The notes below the pieces were generated by a model that was not told where the DNA came from, did not search any database, and worked only from the letters and a program-made list of their open reading frames with translations. A DNA stretch of 64,000 nt from Botryotinia globosa (taxonomy: Eukaryota > Ascomycota > Leotiomycetes > Helotiales > Sclerotiniaceae), in contig RCSZ01000008.1 in the NCBI GenBank assembly GCA_014898425.1, forward strand, positions 186,001 through 250,000. The letters are read 5' to 3'. How positions within the stretch are numbered: position 1 is the stretch's first letter; each line of letters begins with the position of its first letter. The position numbers and the translations under genes are program-made. This document shows positions 1-12,597 of this stretch, one piece after another.

Positions 1-1070
1 TGTTAATGCGAGTATGAGCGCTATCAGCAGCTTGTCGAATACCTTTAATGACTTCAATTATGGTTGTTTGAGTAGTTGGTGACAATGCAGAGATTGCTAA
101 CCAGCTGCGGGCACAATTCCACTGGATAAAGACTTTCCAACTGGTCTTCAGATGGTCAAGGTCCTTCAGTTGTTCGCCGAATAAATCTTCTGGATTTATT
201 CCCTTCACTGGCCATTGATAGAATCCCTATAGTAAATCAGTGTCTGCAACCAACTGAAGCAATAGATTGAGGGGACTCACAACGGCTGAGAATACCTCTC
301 CGTCGAGAGGTTTCTTCAAGAAAATTGCTGTGTTGGTGCGCGAGCTTTGGTCATTCTCAAGTTGCAACTTCTTGGCTTCAGTCATGAGACCAGCTGGGAC
401 GGCCCAACCAGTGCTTGAATTTAGACCTGGCTCTCTGACTTTTTTAGCCGGACGGCGAGGTAATTCCTGGTCGGCACGATGGTTATCTGAAGGTACGCGG
501 CCAGAAGAGCCAGTACCATCGCGAGAATGTCCTCCCCGAGGAGCAATCTCGACCAATCGTCCTAACAATTATTAGTATTCTTCATGGCAATATAGTCGTG
601 AATTGTGTAACTTACCATTACCACGTCCCGTGGATACGGAATGGTGCCCGCCACGGCCAGCATTGCCCCTCGAGTTACCTCGAGTGACTCCGCGACCGCG
701 GTGGCTGCCATTTCGGCCGCTACCGCGGTCAAGTGTTCCACGCCCGCGTCCACGAACATTGCTGTCGGTGCCACGACCACGACCACGACCACGGGTAGCA
801 TTATTAATGCTACGACCGCGCCCACCTCTACCGGTGTCGGTTCCTCTAATTACCGAAGTCGATCTAGGACTTTCCTGTCGAACGACAGGAGGTCTAACTT
901 CGACGTTATTTGCCGGCACAGGCACTTCTTCAAAATCGCCCGCCTCTGATTCCGCACACCAAGCGGCGGCATTGTAAGTTTCATATCTAGTAAATATTAG
1001 CTGTATACTCGATTGAATCAATAGGATGAGAACAAAACTATGCATACGTCGCGAGCTTGTTCGAAGACAT
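1..1070 (-). CDS. RGG-rich protein, unknown function (3' part outside window)
   Basis: I do not recognise this protein. The model has four exons: 1070-1048, 986-616, 561-281 and 226 to beyond the left edge. All three introns are GT-AG (donors gtatgc, gtaagt, gtgagt), 53-61 bases long, and splicing keeps one frame throughout. The protein starts MSSNKLATYETYNAAAW; residues about 55-130 are an Arg-Gly tract with many RGRG/RGG motifs, followed by a less biased C-terminal part with aromatic residues (for example WPVKGINPEDLFGEQL). RGG tracts are typical of RNA-binding proteins and arginine methylation targets, so a role in mRNA binding or translation is inferred, not shown. The start was chosen because the ATG at 1070 joins by a clean splice to the long frame. 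The stop codon is not in the window. Confidence 0.8.
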
Positions 1071-3406
1071 CTTGTCGATCTGTATTCGATACCTCTTTCT
1101 TTGAGAAGGAATACGACGACGAGTGATTGTAAGAAATGGCACACGATCTAGCACACTTGGAAATTATGAGACGATCAGACCAGTCGCAAAATGTAAGATT
1201 GAACTAATTCAAAACAGAAATAGAATAGGATTGAACTGTGTGAAGGGAAGAATTGAAAGTTTGGTCGAAAGGTTGAGACAATTTGAAGAAGAGTTTGATA
1301 GTAACAGCAGTGATGTCAAGATAGAAAGAATTTCTCGATTGAAGAAGGAAAAATTATTAATCAGAAATTGGGGCTGTTGTTGTGAAAGAGAGATTGAGGA
1401 AGAAAGTGGAAAGTAGAAAGGGATTAAAGGTGGCGAGATTTTAGGTTGACAATAATATCCAACAGCATCCAAAGAGGAAGGAAGAAAGTCACGCTCTTTC
1501 CGATATTTCAAATTAGAAACTTAGGCGAGTGAAGAATAAAATGACGGGAACTTCCTTCTTTCTCAAATTCACCATTAATATCTATTGTAAAGCGGTGAAG
1601 AGCCAGAGAGGAAAGAGAGAGAAAAGTGATTCGAATTGCCATTTGTGGGTATCAACTCTGATCTTCGAATGTATGACGAGGCTTCAAGTAATAACATTCG
1701 TTTCAACTTCCAAGGTGAAATGTGAATAATACGAAGTGGAAAAGGTTGTCTATTTCTCTTACCTCAACAGTCCAGTTTTCAATGGCTAAACTTGCCAATT
1801 GGCCTCTATCGCGGATAAACCCGGTCAGAATCCAAGAGGAAAGAGACCTATTGTACCATCAGTGAATTGTTATTGAGATGCTGGCTCCTTCTCAGAGATT
1901 ACGCAAGTAACGGAAATATTGCAGTAACGACGTGAGTCTTCTTGACTTTTGGCTTGCGAACTTCAATATGAGAATATCGATAACTATATGAAAAGAAAAC
2001 GTTTTCAGATGAAAGTCACTCTTGAAAAGCTGTCTCCTATGAAGATCTATCGATAGAACAAATGCGCGTAAAGTGCTATGTAACTCCAACGCATATGCAT
2101 CTATCCGTGCATAAGCACAAACGCTCAACATGGATCACTTGGGCCACATGCATGAAAGAGAAGTCCTGAGATATTTCGCAAAGGGTATCTTCTTTGAACC
2201 AATCATTATGTTTGAGTTTGGTCCAAGTCCACACACACAAATTCAATTTGTAAACTTTGACTTCAAGCTTGCATATGCAGTCCACAAGATATAAAAGTTT
2301 GATGAATGACAGTACATTTATTACCTGCCAGGTAGTCTGGCTTGGTGAATTGAGTACAGAGAAGCATGCTTGTTGATCTTCTTTTGTATGAAGTTCGAAT
2401 GTGATAGAAAGGAATTGTGCAAGAACCTACAACAAAAGTATTGGCTTTCTTACCTGTGTCTCTCATTAGTCCATGGTTTCATGTAGGATACCCAAGCATT
2501 GTTGTTATTAACCTCAGGATTGAAGAGGTTGAGGACGTACTTACCAATGGTCGGAAGAGAAAGTTCTCCTCCAGGCTTGTCACAGCCAAAAGAAACCAGA
2601 GTCCAAGAGGACATCTTTCTTTGGAACAGAAAAGTCATTGTAAGCGGTCATATAAAGAAGATTCTTGAATGATAGGACATATTCTTGAGGTATGTTGATA
2701 CATTGTGATACAATGTGGAAAAGTTGGGTTCGAATATGCCAAATAATAAGGATTGTGGGAAGAAGGTTCCTCGAAAGCAAAGACAAATTATAAACTCAAG
2801 ATTGACTTGTTGTTAGTAGCTTAGCGTCGGGGAACACGGGAGATCGGCCGCATTTGAGCCACTATCACTATCTTGGGAGGCTAGAGTAATTGGAATATGG
2901 ACCACCTGCACCTGCATTCATATTGTTTGTCACCCGTGGACCCTTGAGATGACCCTCTACCTCTACGAATTTCGAGATGAGAAATGGGAGATGAAGGACT
3001 TCAAGGTCGTGGAGTTACACATTGAGTAGATACTAGGTACCTATGTATCATGTATTTACAGTGCTTCCCCCAACCTTACATATCAACATAACAGCAATGA
3101 AGTATCAATCATCAGTTCATCCCTAGATGTTAGAAAGGCACACGTGATTATAGCTGTTTAAAGCAGGACCGATTTTCTGGAAGATGATGTTGATTTTCTC
3201 TTCACAGGCCATCCATACCGTATATATACATCGAGACGTACGTAGGTAGTATGGTAAGCTTTCCCCGCACTCCACTAATTTCAGGTACAAGGTTCAATAA
3301 AACATGGAATGAAAGGTTCAAGCTTTGCATTACCTAAACTCAAAAAGGTCAATCAACAACACATGCCATATTTTTGATACTCCGATGAAGAATACCCATA
3401 TTTAAG
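1071..3406. other. Intergenic, 2.3 kb; possible small minus-strand gene
   Basis: No convincing long coding frame. On the minus strand there are exon-like pieces: an ATG frame from 2614 (starts MSSWTLVSFGCDKPGGE) reaching a gtaagt donor near 2535 and a stop near 2450; an open piece at about 2427-2330 behind a tgttgtag acceptor; and another at about 1835-1760 reading SSWILTGFIRDRGQLASLAI before a gtaaga donor. They may belong to a small multi-exon gene, but I could not join them into one frame and recognise no family. The rest (1100-1750 and 2800-3400) shows nothing beyond promoter-type sequence for the flanking divergent genes. Confidence 0.4.
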
Positions 3407-5952
3407 ATGTCACCAACTCCAATACTACCTCCGTCAAAGGCAATACTTCCTCCATCACAGGCAATCTTGCCCACAGATGCAAAAACACGATTAAAGAAAG
3501 CTGAGAATGCTAGAAAGCGTTTGGTAGCTGGCCGCACGGTGAGGGAGGATTCGGATGAAGATGAGGACTCGGGCGAAGAGGCTGAATGGCAATGGATATA
3601 CGACGATGAGACTTCCGAAGAAGCAGCTTCGCCATCGCAGACCCATGCTGAAGGAGGCAAAAGCTCAGCAGCTAAGAGAACGCGTCGACTTTCGAAAGGT
3701 ACAGGAGCTAGGAGGATTGTCGGTGCCAGGGCTGGGAAAACGGTCTGCAGGATTGCAGATTGTGTTTTGATAAATAACGATACTTCGAATACAAACTGGG
3801 TGGGAATTATCTCAGGATTTGAAGAAGATGAGGGTTATGACGAAAATGCCGAATCATACCATGATATAATGAAGGCCAATATTTGGTGGTTCTGCAGCCC
3901 AAATGACATTCACAATAAAACGAAGAAGCGATCGGATTTTCTAGAAGTAAGTAGATCAAATGCTTACATCTTGCTTCCTGTGGCTAACTACTATAGAATG
4001 AGCTCTACATCTCTTCTGATCTCGATACAATTTCACTGGCGACCATCAATGGCGTAGCTACCATCCTTTCAGAGGAAGCATTCAAAGCCAAATTCCCAAC
4101 AGGGAAAATACCTAGAAATCGAAAAGAAAATGGGAAAACATTTATTTGCCGCCGAGGCTTACACAGCAAATCTGTCACATATACAGAGGAATTCGTGTGG
4201 GATGATGTATACCATAACACGGAGGAAAGTGTTGAACAATTGATCGAGAAGATCGAAAATAGCCTACCAAGCACTAAGAGAAAGAAGCCTGTTCTTCCTA
4301 ATCTCAAGAAGAAAAAGAAGCATGATGAGGATGATGAAGCAAGCGTGGCATCTGAGCATGATGAAGATTATGAAGTAGATGAGAAAATCTTAGCAACACC
4401 AAGGAAAAGGCAAAAGACTACCAAAGCTATAACCCCGCGAAAACCACGCACGCCCTCCAAGCTACTTACTCCCAGTCACAAACGGTTCGTCATTGGAATT
4501 TGGCTAAAAAGATTTATGCTGACGGTATTTGTAGGATTGTCGTTAAAAAGCCACTAGAATTTACGCCTTTGGGAATGCGTATGCTTTCACCATCAGTTAA
4601 TGCTTCTCCATTTCAAACAGCTCGATCACGTCTTCATGTTTCATCCGTTCCTGATACCCTTCCCTGTCGTGAAGAAGAATTCTCATCAGTATACACACAT
4701 CTTGCAGCTGCTATTACAGATGGTACTGGCTCATGTATATATATCTCGGGAACGCCGGGAACCGGAAAGACTGCAACGGTACGGGAAGTTGTCGCACAGC
4801 TTAATGCATCTGTCTCAGCCGATGAATTAGATCCTTTTATTTTCGTCGAGATCAACGGAATGAAAGTCACCGATCCGCATCAATCATATGCACTGTTATG
4901 GGAAGCCCTGAAAGGAGACCGTGTGAGTCCAAGTCATGCATTGGATTTATTGGAAAGGGAATTCAGCAAACCATCCCCAAGAAGAGAGCCATGTGTTGTC
5001 TTGATGGACGAATTAGACCAACTGGTGACGAAGAACCAAAGCGTCATGTACAATTTTTTCAACTGGCCTGGTCTGAGACATTCCAAACTGATCGTACTCG
5101 CTGTGGCTAATACCATGGATTTGCCTGAGCGTACCCTTTCCAACAAAATCTCTTCACGTCTCGGTATGTCGAACTGTCCTTTCATCTTCGTTCAACTGCA
5201 GCTGACATTTAATTTAAGGTCTAACCCGTATAACCTTCCCCGGGTATACCCACGAGCAGCTCCAAACAATCATAACCTCCCGTCTAACCGACGTTTCCGC
5301 CCACCTAATCCACCCCGACGCTATCCAATTCGCTTCTCGCAAAGTCGCCTCCGTATCCGGCGATGCTCGTCGTGCCCTTGATATTTGTCGTCGTGCCGTC
5401 GAAATCGCCGAATCAGAATCACTCTCCATCCCGAACACACCTTCTAAAACACCGGGTAAAGAAGAAAAGAGAGGGAAAGGTGTGGTTAGCATAGCGACGG
5501 TCAAGAAAGCTATCAATGAAGCGACGACAAGTCCGTTGCAACAGTATTTGAGAGCATTACCGTTGGCGACGAAAATGTTCTTGGCTGCGTTGGTATTGAG
5601 ATTGAGGAGGGCGGGGACAGGGGAGTGTCTTGTGGGAGAGGTGGTCGATGAGTGTAGGAGGATGGCGAAGCTGGATACAGGGGGCAGTGTAGTGGGGTTT
5701 TTGCTCACGGGTGCTGGGGCGGCTGGAGGCGTTAATAATGGAGACAGAACCAGAGTAAAACAAGCAGGGAAAGGGGCAAGAGTTCAGGGAATGGGCGAGG
5801 CGGCAATGGAATTAATGGAGGCGGGGGTCATAGGGATAGAAGTGAGAAAGGCCGAGAGGATGGGCAAGGTCCGGCTGGGGATTGGAGAGGAAGATGTTAA
5901 GGTTGCTTTTAAAGATGATCCGGAGATTAGGGGCTTAGGGTTCGTGGGATAA
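3407..5952 (+). CDS. orc1: Origin recognition complex subunit 1 (AAA+ ATPase)
   Basis: ORC1 is the largest ORC subunit; it binds and hydrolyses ATP, marks replication origins and with Cdc6 loads the MCM helicase. Exons are 3407-3946, 3997-4484, 4535-5163 and 5219-5952, giving 796 residues in one frame; the introns are 50, 50 and 55 bases (donors gtaagt, gttcgt, gtatgt). Domains in order: acidic N-terminus; BAH domain (about 110-300, with VGIISGFEEDE and IWWFCSPNDI); a basic disordered linker; the AAA+ core with Walker A GTPGTGKT at 415-422 and Walker B VVLMDELD at 497-504; the sensor stretch VLAVANTMDLPER; then the lid (SGDARRALDICRRAVEIAE) and a winged-helix C-terminus. The length fits fungal ORC1. 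It is convergent with prp46. I see no lesion. Confidence 0.97.
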
Positions 5953-6317
5953 GGGTAAGGGTTGGAGTAGCGAGAGTTTGGGAAGGGAAAATGTGTCGAA
6001 ACAGGTTGGATTGGGATATAGAGATAGATAGAAACACGGTTACATCGATACCCAATGCGCGCTACCATACACACACAACAAACCAGGGTAGCGTAGTTAT
6101 ATAAAGAAAGAAGCAATAATCTAAAGATGGAAATCTCCCAAAAAGGATTATCATTCATGTAGCAATGGTATATGTATGCAATAAGTATCTAAACCATTAC
6201 GCATGCAATTTTATAAAACGCCAAACACGCCCCCAACTAAACTGCCTTGTCTCGTCTAGCTTCGCCTAAATACCTTCCCATTCCCCTTTTACATTTTCAT
6301 ATTATACATATATGCAT
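5953..6317. other. Convergent 3' intergenic spacer
   Basis: 365 bases between the ORC1 stop and the prp46 stop. It must hold both 3' untranslated regions and poly(A) sites; there is no open frame of note and no repeat. Confidence 0.6.
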
Positions 6318-7881
6318 TTAGAACTTTCGTCGTCCAAGCTCTGGTTTCCATTCGAGGGGGTGGGATTCCGGGGTTGCGAGTTCGTCCTGTTTCCATACTT
6401 TTACTGTTGGGGGGAGGGATAGTTAGCATTTGTTTCTTGTGAATGGGGGTGCAAAGGTTGCTGAGGGTAAGATGGAAGAAGAGGGGAAGGAAAGGAAAGG
6501 AAATAGGGCACATACTAGTTTTATCCGCCTCTCCCGTGATCAATCTCAACCCAGTCTTATCGAATAAACTCGTGAAAATGCCCGCCTCCGCATCCAAAGA
6601 ACCCGGTTGGGCGATAGAATCCAGCGCTTGATATCTATGACCTGTTTTCCAATCCCAGAACGCCATCGATCCATTGTCTCCTCCGGAGAATAATACGTTG
6701 TCTTCGTTAACACTGAGTGTATTGATGATAGCATTTTGGCCATCGAAGTTTTGCATAAAGGCACCCTCTGGACATTTCCATTGTTTGATGCTTCCTGCGC
6801 TGCCACTTGCAAATGTGAATTCTTTGGGGTGAATGGCGAGTGCGCGAACACCTTTTTTGTGGTGGGTAAGGGCTCCCATACTTTTTCCAGCGGCTAAATC
6901 CCATAGGCGGACTGTGGAATCAAGGGAGGACGTAATGACTTGTGGATCGGCTTCTTGGCACTTCAGATCTGATACTGTGCCTTTGTGTCCGGATAATACG
7001 TGGATGTTACTCCTGGTCCTCATATCCCATACTCGTGCTACACCATCTCTTCCTCCCGTAACCAGTACATCCAGAGTAGGATGTAAAGCCAAAGTATAAA
7101 CACCACTCAAATGTCCATGATAATGTCGAATCACTTTGTTGGTTTCCAAATCCCAACACTTAACCATCTTGTCCTCTCCACAACTAAACAAATATGGATG
7201 CCGAGGACTAACTGCCAATCCTCTCACAGTCGATATATGTCCCGTCAATGTAAGTTTCAACCCTCCAGTCGCTAAATCCCATATCTTAATTGTACGATCT
7301 CCAGCTCCAGAAGCAAACCAGCGATTCTCGGGCTCAACAGCCAAAGCACGTACCCATCCTAAATGCCCAGATATCACGCGCATGAGTTTCCATGGGGCAT
7401 GCCATTCAGGTTTTGCTTGGACGAAATTCTGTTTGCGCACTAAACTACTGGATGGCAGATTACTCTGCGCAGTAGATATCGAAGGACCGTTCGCATTGGG
7501 TGGTGTATCTTTACCGCGGATTATAAGACTGGTGCTACTTCCAGCCCCAGAACTCTCAATTCGTGATGGAATTCCTTCGATCATCTTCATAGTGTTATTG
7601 TCTGCAGCCGAGTCCCCATCTGTAGCTTGGACCTTAGCCTTCTTCCTCCTGTTCCCAGCAGCGGCAGCTTGTTTTGCAGCCAAGGCAGCTGGTAATTCTC
7701 GAACATGATCGTATTCGGCGTGGACTCTTCCTACTAGTGCTAATTTGTCTGCGGTTTCTGTAGATTTTGGATCGGGGATTGATTCTGTATCTGCGAAAAG
7801 AGAACGTGTTCGTTTGGCATTTTGTTTTATTAGAGATTTAATTTGATCGTCCGAAGGTAATGATGCGACTCCGGTTGCCAT
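6318..7881 (-). CDS. prp46: Pre-mRNA-splicing factor Prp46 (PRL1/PLRG1 WD40 protein)
   Basis: A WD40 protein of the Prp19-associated (NineTeen) complex, part of the activated spliceosome in the nucleus. Exon 1 is 7881-6516 and exon 2 is 6403-6318; the intron of 112 bases (gtatgt to cccaacag) splits an Ile codon. The 483-residue product ends in the family tail [11 protein letters not shown], which the unspliced frame lacks, so the intron is well supported. The N-terminus ([20 protein letters not shown]) is the usual charged leader. From about residue 165 there are seven WD repeats, beginning with [17 protein letters not shown] and including [29 protein letters not shown] and [10 protein letters not shown]. 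It is convergent with ORC1 and divergent from nas6. No lesion seen. Confidence 0.97.
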
Positions 7882-8152
7882 AATGAATGGAGGTGGTTGA
7901 TGTTAATAAGTTGCGCGTGTGAGGAGTTGCGACTTGGAAATTTATCGCGATAAAGCGTGAGCCACGGACCGTCAAGCCACCGTACTGGCCACCCCGGCCA
8001 CATTAGCCACTAAGTCGGTTATTGGCTGTCAAGTCGCTCTACATTCCAGGCTCCTTCTCCACGCCATCATATGATATCAAAAATGACTTGATACAATATT
8101 TCTTCTTTCAATCAATCTTTCATCAAAACCATATTGAATACATTGAAACACA
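7882..8152. promoter_or_regulatory. Shared divergent promoter region prp46/nas6
   Basis: 271 bases separate the two start codons, so the sequence must serve both genes' 5' ends. It contains a short repeated GC-richer stretch near 7960-8010 (gccac/ggcca repeats). I see no clear TATA box, as expected for housekeeping promoters. Confidence 0.5.
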
Positions 8153-9329
8153 ATGGAAAAGCCATCAGAAGATAAATACGCCATTCACCAGGCTTGTCGA
8201 GATGGTAGAAGTACGATACGCTCTCCTCTCCTCCCACCCTTTGTTACTAATAAGAATCTAGCTACTATCGTAGAGTCCCTTCTCAATGTAGGAGATCCCC
8301 AGACTTTCTGCAATGGAACACTTGGTTATATGCAAATATGAGTAGTACTCACAAATTGTAGGCCAACCCAAAACTCGCCTTTTTGAAAGATGACGACGAA
8401 AGATTGCCTGTTCATTGGGCAGTTTCTTATGGACATTTGGACATTGTCATATTACTTTCTAATGTGAAAAATTTTGATCCCGACGTACAGGTGTGTATAT
8501 TTCATATCGTGCCTGTTTAGGCTGTGGGCAACTTTGTTGATATAATTGTAGGATGGGTCTGGATGGACACCTCTTATGATCGCTGTCAGCCTTAAGGAAG
8601 GTGATGATATTGTGAACTTGTTATTGAAGAAAGAGGCTGAAGTAAATGCCAAGAGTATGTTATACCCTTACTGTGTTGTGGTTCTGTTTAACTGATGCTC
8701 ATCATCTCTTAGATTTCAGCGACCAGGTATGACATTCAAACCATTTTGAGCACCCCTACGAACAACCATCTAACTGACATATAGACCGCTCTCCACTTTG
8801 CCACCTCCAAAAACAATCTCCCAGTAGCCAAACTTCTACTTTCGCAAACTCCACCTGCATCCTGTAGAGTTAAGGACAAGCGTGGGCAGTATGCAATTCA
8901 TCGCGCAGCGGCTATTGGATCCACCCCATTAGTTGAGTTATTGTTGAAGAATAAAAGTCCATTGAATCCTACTGATGTCGCGGGACAAACACCACTTCAT
9001 CATGCCGTTGCTGAAGGTCACGGTACGTTAATTTTGTTCACTTGCCTTCAGATATCAGATTGGGAGATATCCCGATTGGTTTTGATGATTTTGTCACGAA
9101 TCTTTCGGCTTACTAAAACATACATACAGGTGACACTGCAGTAGCACTTTTGAAAGCCGGCGCAGAAACAGACAAGAAGGATGTAGATGGTTGCCTTGCG
9201 TTGGACCTTGCCCCTGACAGTCAGGTTAGTGATCATTATTCCCCCCATATTATACCGTACCAAGCTCAAGATGTTTAGGTCAAGAAATATATAGTTCAAT
9301 GGGCCGAGATGGAGGGTATCGACTTATAG
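8153..9329 (+). CDS. nas6: Proteasome assembly chaperone Nas6 (gankyrin/PSMD10-like ankyrin protein)
   Basis: Nas6 binds the Rpt3 ATPase and helps assemble the 19S base of the 26S proteasome. Eight exons: 8153-8210, 8262-8287, 8362-8490, 8552-8654, 8713-8726, 8785-9022, 9130-9224 and 9279-9329; all splices are GT-AG and the frame is kept. The product is 237 residues against about 226-231 for known Nas6/gankyrin. It is almost wholly ankyrin repeats: YAIHQACRDGR, LPVHWAVSYGHLDIVILL, GWTPLMIAVSLKEGDDIV, TALHFATSKNNLPVAKLL, YAIHRAAAIGSTPLVELL, GQTPLHHAVAEGHGDTAV and a degenerate last one. Ankyrin content alone is not specific; the call rests on length, repeat number and the C-terminal pattern. 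Exon 5 is only 14 bases and exon 2 only 26. Confidence 0.9.
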
Positions 9330-10127
9330 CATGCCGCTGGCAGGAAATGAGTATGATTGATGAAATAATGAAATCCAATTGCATCTCGTCCCCTTGTTAC
9401 TAAACTTCTATTGAGATTTTAGTTCCTAATACCAGATTTAGAGCCTTGGTCAGGCAGTGCTGGGGTTGAATTTGATGTTGGACATTGACGTTCCTCTGAA
9501 CTAAACACTCGTTTCTTCTGATTCATCACCCGCTGTATATCTGCAATTCATGTACCATTTTCTCATTCGCAAGCAAGTCAAAACGTTGTCAGAATGCACT
9601 TCCTTGGGTGTAACTCTCAAATGAAGTAGACAGGTGACTCTATGGTGAATCAAAAGTCTACATGGCAATTGCAATGAAGTGGCACATGATTCTTTCTTCT
9701 CTACTCAAGTAAACCGTCTTCATTTATGCTGCCTCTCTGTTTATACGCATTCGCCAATTTCATTGTACGGAACAGCTGAGTGAGGATGAATCACACCGAT
9801 GAAGGAATGACAGCTCGGAACCGATAGACTGTGCCCCACTCTTGCAGATCAAGGTTTCAAGTCCCCTGTTAATCCGCTCACTCATTGGTTGCATATCGCC
9901 ACTGCATCCCTGACTGATCAGATTGATAAGATAAAAATTAGTTTGGGAATCGCGTCGTCGTAAGCTGCGTATGCGTACCCGCAACTTTGTTTTTATTACT
10001 TATTATTGCTTGTTGTTGCTTGTCTTGGCCCTTGAAATCATAAATACTAGAGTGTTTCCGTCCTCTGGTTCGGAATCTTTTCACCATTTTGGTCATTGTT
10101 CTTCTGACTTGAAGGATAGCAGCTGGT
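9330..10127. other. Intergenic, nothing seen
   Basis: About 800 bases with no credible frame. It would contain the 3' end of nas6 and the upstream region of the broken secreted-protein gene. Confidence 0.5.
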
Positions 10128-11775
10128 ATGAAATCGAGAATGCTTTCACAATCTCTAGTTCTCGCTCCGCTACTACCCCTATTAGTTAGCGCTAGTGCAT
10201 TGCCTAGTCAAGCACCATTGTTACTCCAAGCATTCAATGGTCCTAGTATAGAACATGCCCGCGCAAATGCACCTGAGATCTTCAACACGATTCATTCGTC
10301 TATGCGACAACGGGGTTCTTCTCTAAAACATAATGGGATGTCCTTTTTCCCAGCAACCATACCGGAAGGGACTCTCTTTTACCATGGAACCCACACACCC
10401 GAGCCGGTCGAGGGGATGGAATAGTTAGCTTTCGAAATTGAGCACGCGGAGGTATTTGCACGTCCTAGAAGAGGTCGTGGTCCTGGGGCTCCTGGGGGTC
10501 CTGGAGGTCCTGGAAATCATGGTCCAGGCAAAGGAAAAGGTCTTGGTGGGAAACCTCCTGGAGGACCGGGAAGAGGTCTTCCTCCGCATGCACGAATGGA
10601 CAGTCATCCTAAACCCAAAGCAAAGCATGATGATAATGTTCATGATCCTGATGACAAAGAAGAAGATGGCCATGGTTATCTCCACACCTACCGTACCTCC
10701 AAGCCCCTCACCAAACTCATCTACATCGACGGAATGTCCGCCGGGAAGACCAGTATGGGAACCCTTGATTCTACAGACTACATTATTCGCAATCTTTCTC
10801 CCAGTTCAACAGAGCCAAACAATGATTGGATCCGTGCAGCTGATCTTTGTAGGATCGGCGAGGAGTATGGTATTGAAGGAATTCTTCGCATGGAAGCGGG
10901 ATTTGAAATTATTCTCTGCAGATTCAAAGATGGGCTTGAGTTTATAGGTGCCTCTCAGAGAGACGAGAAATCTAGAGGGCTTCAGAACGGGAAAGATGAT
11001 GTGGGGCATTTTGAATATGTGAGGGCTCTCGTTTATAGGTACCAGGGTATCATGGGGGGGAGTAGAAGTCGATTATTCTTCCATGATTTCTGCCTTCTTT
11101 TACCCTCTCAATGTTACTAACCCCAATCCTTGTCGTTCTGAACTTCCTAGATTGGTCGGACCTTCCGAATCAGGTGATTTGGAGAGAATCCGCTCTGATA
11201 TCCTGGAATTGTTCAAATCTCGAGAGTACGAGAAGAGAGAAACGATCAACTGGCAAAATGTCGTGGATATGATTGTTACGAGGTATTCGGATCATCTCAA
11301 GTTTATGGTTCAAAATGAGACGTCAGAAGCGGCGTTATTATCGGAAATCAAATTGCTGTTGGATACGCATACGGATTATAAAAAGATTGATATTCCTTCC
11401 TCGATTGGGAAATGCGCTAATCACTATCTAAAACCAGTGACACCGAAAACGGAGGCAGATCATTTGATTCATGCCGCTATCCTCAAGGTGTCTCGTAATA
11501 ACTGCAGTACCTTGTTTGAAGTCAGAGAATTAATAGGTAGTGATGAAAAGGGTGCAAAAGAAGAGGAAGCAAAACAATAGATCAGAGAATTGATCAATGA
11601 ATTGGATTGGACCACCTGGCTGGAATGTGGAAAGTGTGGTTATGATGAGGTATGTTTCGTGGCAATCTGGCCCTGGGGAGATTTTGAAGATCACGTTTCT
11701 CCGGGTTGTGTTAAGAGGGGCGATGTGGGTGATCGAAGGGGATACTGGGATTGGGGACATTGGTGTCGGTCGTAA
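10128..11775 (+). pseudogene. Broken gene for a conserved fungal secreted protein
   Basis: The frame opens with a typical signal peptide (MKSRMLSQSLVLAPLLPLLV, cleavage likely after ALP near residue 26). It runs to an in-frame TAG at 10422-10424, continues in the same frame beyond it (LAFEIEHAEVFARPRRG, a Gly/Pro-rich insert, then LHTYRTSKPLTKLIYIDGMS), shifts by one base near a run of seven G at 11054-11060, continues as VDYSSMISAFFYPLN to a second in-frame TAG at 11578-11580, and runs on again (ELDWTTWLECGKCGYDEVCF, Cys-rich) to 11775. From memory these blocks match an uncharacterised family of secreted proteins in Pezizomycotina; function unknown. Coding character outlasting all three lesions implies recent inactivation. 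The frameshift alone could be a homopolymer sequencing error, but the two stops would remain. An intron explanation was not found. Confidence 0.72.
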
Positions 11776-12597
11776 CTTTGGAGAAGGCTAGTTAACCGTA
11801 GACTTTTGATTATTCGATTGAGGAGGGTGGATATATGGACAGATTTGTATTATAGTGACAAGATTTGGGATGTATGCACTATTGAACCAGTATATAATAT
11901 GTTTCGATTTTACAAAGATCGGAAGATTTCATGCATTCCTTCGGTCTACTTGATACACTACTCATTGTTCTCAGGGGCTACCGGGTAGTTTCTTCATACA
12001 GTGAAGCCGCCGAATTCTCAGTCCTCGCGTGAAAGCTCTCACAAACTCATCTCTCTTTGATAGTTTGGACATTATCTTTCTCCCTAGATCCTGCGTAGTC
12101 ATTTGACAGATTTTCAACGACAGTAGCGGCTCTCGTGTTGCTATAGATCGTTTCACCGTCTATCCATCTGCAAGATAACAGCAGCAGAACCATCGACAAG
12201 TATAATCACTTTGATGCCTTTGTAGTACTTGGTTACTTGTATGACTTGCCATTTGGCATTTTGTTTCAATATCCTCTCATTCCATTTGACTTCTCTCTCT
12301 TGGGTGGGCTTGATCTGTAGTGATCTCGGTTTCCGTCAGCGCTCGAGATCACTTCGACTGGTCTTACAATTTTGATCGCCGAAGTAAACTTCTACATGTA
12401 CTTTATATTGCATATGGGCAGCCACGTCTTTTGCAATTAGACTTAAAATACCTACCTGTCGTGTCGTTGCTTCCAAACGAGCGCGAAATCTGGGGCCTAC
12501 GATAAATTTTAAAAAAAGGGTTTATCAGACAAATGATATGAATATGATGAAAACTGTCTTATCAGAGATCTTGTCACAGAAATAGATATTAATGAAT
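11776..12597. other. Intergenic, nothing seen
   Basis: Balanced composition up to about 12,500, then an abrupt turn to AT-rich sequence at the edge of the repeat island. No credible coding frame on either strand. Confidence 0.5.

Noticed and set aside
572..1144. 190-codon minus-strand frame taken as one continuous exon
   Set aside because: Its first part (1144-1071) is upstream sequence and the part between 1047 and 987 is an intron; the spliced model with ATG at 1070 is better.
1123..1416. 97-codon plus-strand frame
   Set aside because: Highly charged, low complexity, no support, and lies in the likely 5' region of the minus-strand gene.
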